Position numbers and translations under genes: made by a program. The notes under the pieces are model-generated. The model was given only the letters and a program-made list of their open reading frames with translations, had not been told where the DNA came from and searched no databases. 64,000 bases of DNA from Sipunculus nudus (lineage: Eukaryota > Annelida > Sipuncula > Golfingiida > Sipunculidae), in contig CM049317.1 in assembly GCA_026874595.1 (NCBI GenBank), positions 58,384,618-58,448,617 on the forward strand. Direction: 5' to 3'. Shown here piece by piece: positions 62,876 through 64,000 of the stretch (positions are counted from its first letter, which is position 1; each line of letters begins with the position of its first letter).

Positions 62876-63898
62876 TTTGAAAACGGAAACATAACCGGTA
62901 TAAGATTAACCTCTGGTAACATGCAGTGCTTTGAAATATATTAGATATTGTTGTGAATTCAAGTCTCTGTCCGTTGAATTCTAATTTGCATTCCTTTTAT
63001 TGTTATTTTTATTATTATCCGAAGTTTCCCAAATCTTTCCTACACGTATTGGCACTATTTTTTTTCTAAATAGCCTAACGTTAATTTAAATGTCACGCGC
63101 CATCAGTCCATTTTTACTCATCGGCCGATTGGTTTGTGCCTTCGACCGTTATTCCAGTTCACTCTCAACAAAACTTCATATATACCCTATATATCACGTA
63201 AATGGACATGCTTTATTTCGTAGGATAAAAAAAAACCAATAAAATGATAAAATAAAATTAATAACATAACTATACATAAAACTAAAAATAAATGTACATG
63301 TCCACATGCAACAAGTGTACAATTAGAACATGAACGGTAATGGTCCGATACAAGACCGGCAGGGGCAAGTCTGTGAAAATGTAAATGTCCTCCAAATTGT
63401 AAAAGGGTGCACATATCCTTATTCAATAGTTCTTAATAGTTTATATAATCAGCATATATGTTGCCACACGTTTCAGTCTTTTAGTTTAAACCGGGGATGA
63501 AAACGTCAAGGTTCCCTTTTTCAGATTACACCCTTCCCCGGAGGGGGGGGGGTGAAGGGGGGGAGTCGCTGATGTATTTATAAAATGATAAATTCCTGTA
63601 CTTTTAACTCGGGATAAATTTTAAATTTTAAATTTTGAAAGGTAATCTAAATATCTTTAAAAATTATAATGACTATATGATATAACTACAGTGAACAGAC
63701 ACATGCACATGGCATATTACTTTACAAACATAAGATATTTTTTAATTTTCTTAATGAAGAAATAACAAATTAACATTCATTAATAATTCAGAATTAGTAG
63801 AAAAAAATTCCAGTCCACAGTGTGAATCAACTACAGTGATGTTAATATAATCTTTACACTTTGATTCTACTTCTAAGCATAATAATAGAAGAATAATT
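62876..63898. other. AT-rich DNA, no gene seen
   Basis: Contains TCAGATTACACCC and G-runs at 63523-63563, resembling the TAATCTGAAATC foldback family beside poly-G. A 79-codon minus-strand frame at 63187-63426 is not recognised. Confidence 0.5.
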
Positions 63899-64000
63899 AG
63901 TAGTAGTAGTAGTAGTAGTAGTAGTAGAAGTAGTAGTAATAGAAGTAGCAGTAGTGGAAGAAGTAGTAGTAGTAGTACTACTAGTAGTAGTAGAAGAAGT
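63899..64000. repeat. (AGT)n trinucleotide array, runs off the window
   Basis: About 100 bp of AGT repeats with AGA, AAT and GCA variants, cut by the right edge, so the full length is unknown. Confidence 0.93.

Overview
The window reads as nuclear DNA of an animal, most likely a marine lophotrochozoan and probably a mollusc. It is strongly AT-rich. I find no ORF that resembles a known protein, no bacterial-type gene layout, dozens of long (TA)n microsatellites, and several short nonautonomous transposons. The mollusc assignment rests on repeats: a tandem family built on GTGACCTTGACCTTTGAC and ATCATCCGG that ends in a GGACGGACGGAC-type tail (34.6-36.07 kb), which resembles repeats I recall from bivalve genomes, plus tRNA-derived SINEs and two copies of a GGCGGAGGT-ended element. 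This is recall and pattern matching, not a search.

No protein-coding gene can be supported. The longest open frames (11836-12459, 207 aa; 62462-62875, 137 aa; minus strand 30964-31467, 167 aa) match no family I recognise and are within reach of chance. The window is best described as intergenic or deep-intron sequence. The best candidate for a gene start is a GC-richer block at about 5.63-6.0 kb with an ETS/CRE composite site, a CCAGAATCC element and a consensus-like 5' splice donor.

Layout. 0-9 kb: mostly unique AT-rich DNA with a SINE-like element (1.25-1.60 kb), a (CT)n tract, the candidate promoter and a tight cluster of ACGTCA (CRE) sites at 8.84-8.88 kb. 9-14.1 kb: a dense belt of (TA)n arrays, one of them a perfect palindrome, around a GC-richer block at 11.9-12.5 kb. 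14.68-15.49 kb: a tandemly arrayed minus-strand tRNA-like SINE followed by a heptamer satellite. 16.99-17.17 kb and 27.86-28.67 kb: two elements with pogo/Tigger-like ends. 21.65-21.92 kb and 41.23-41.47 kb: two oppositely oriented copies of a short inverted-repeat element. 22.3-23.4 kb: a GC-richer block with a perfect DR5 nuclear receptor site. 33.8-43.75 kb: a 10-kb repeat-dense zone with three different tandem arrays (about 145-bp, about 150-bp and 40-bp units), a hAT-like element, an intact tRNA-Arg-derived SINE with an 11-bp target duplication, and a degraded relative of that SINE. 44-64 kb: mainly unique AT-rich DNA with compound (CT)n/(TA)n/(GA)n microsatellites, a second copy of the first SINE-like family (58.8-59.0 kb), and an (AGT)n array at the right edge.

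With no genes, there is no pathway to describe. What connects the features is repeat biology: small RNA-polymerase-III-derived retroposons, cut-and-paste fragments, palindromic foldback sequences and simple-sequence expansion. A few blocks of plausible regulatory DNA stand apart from these.
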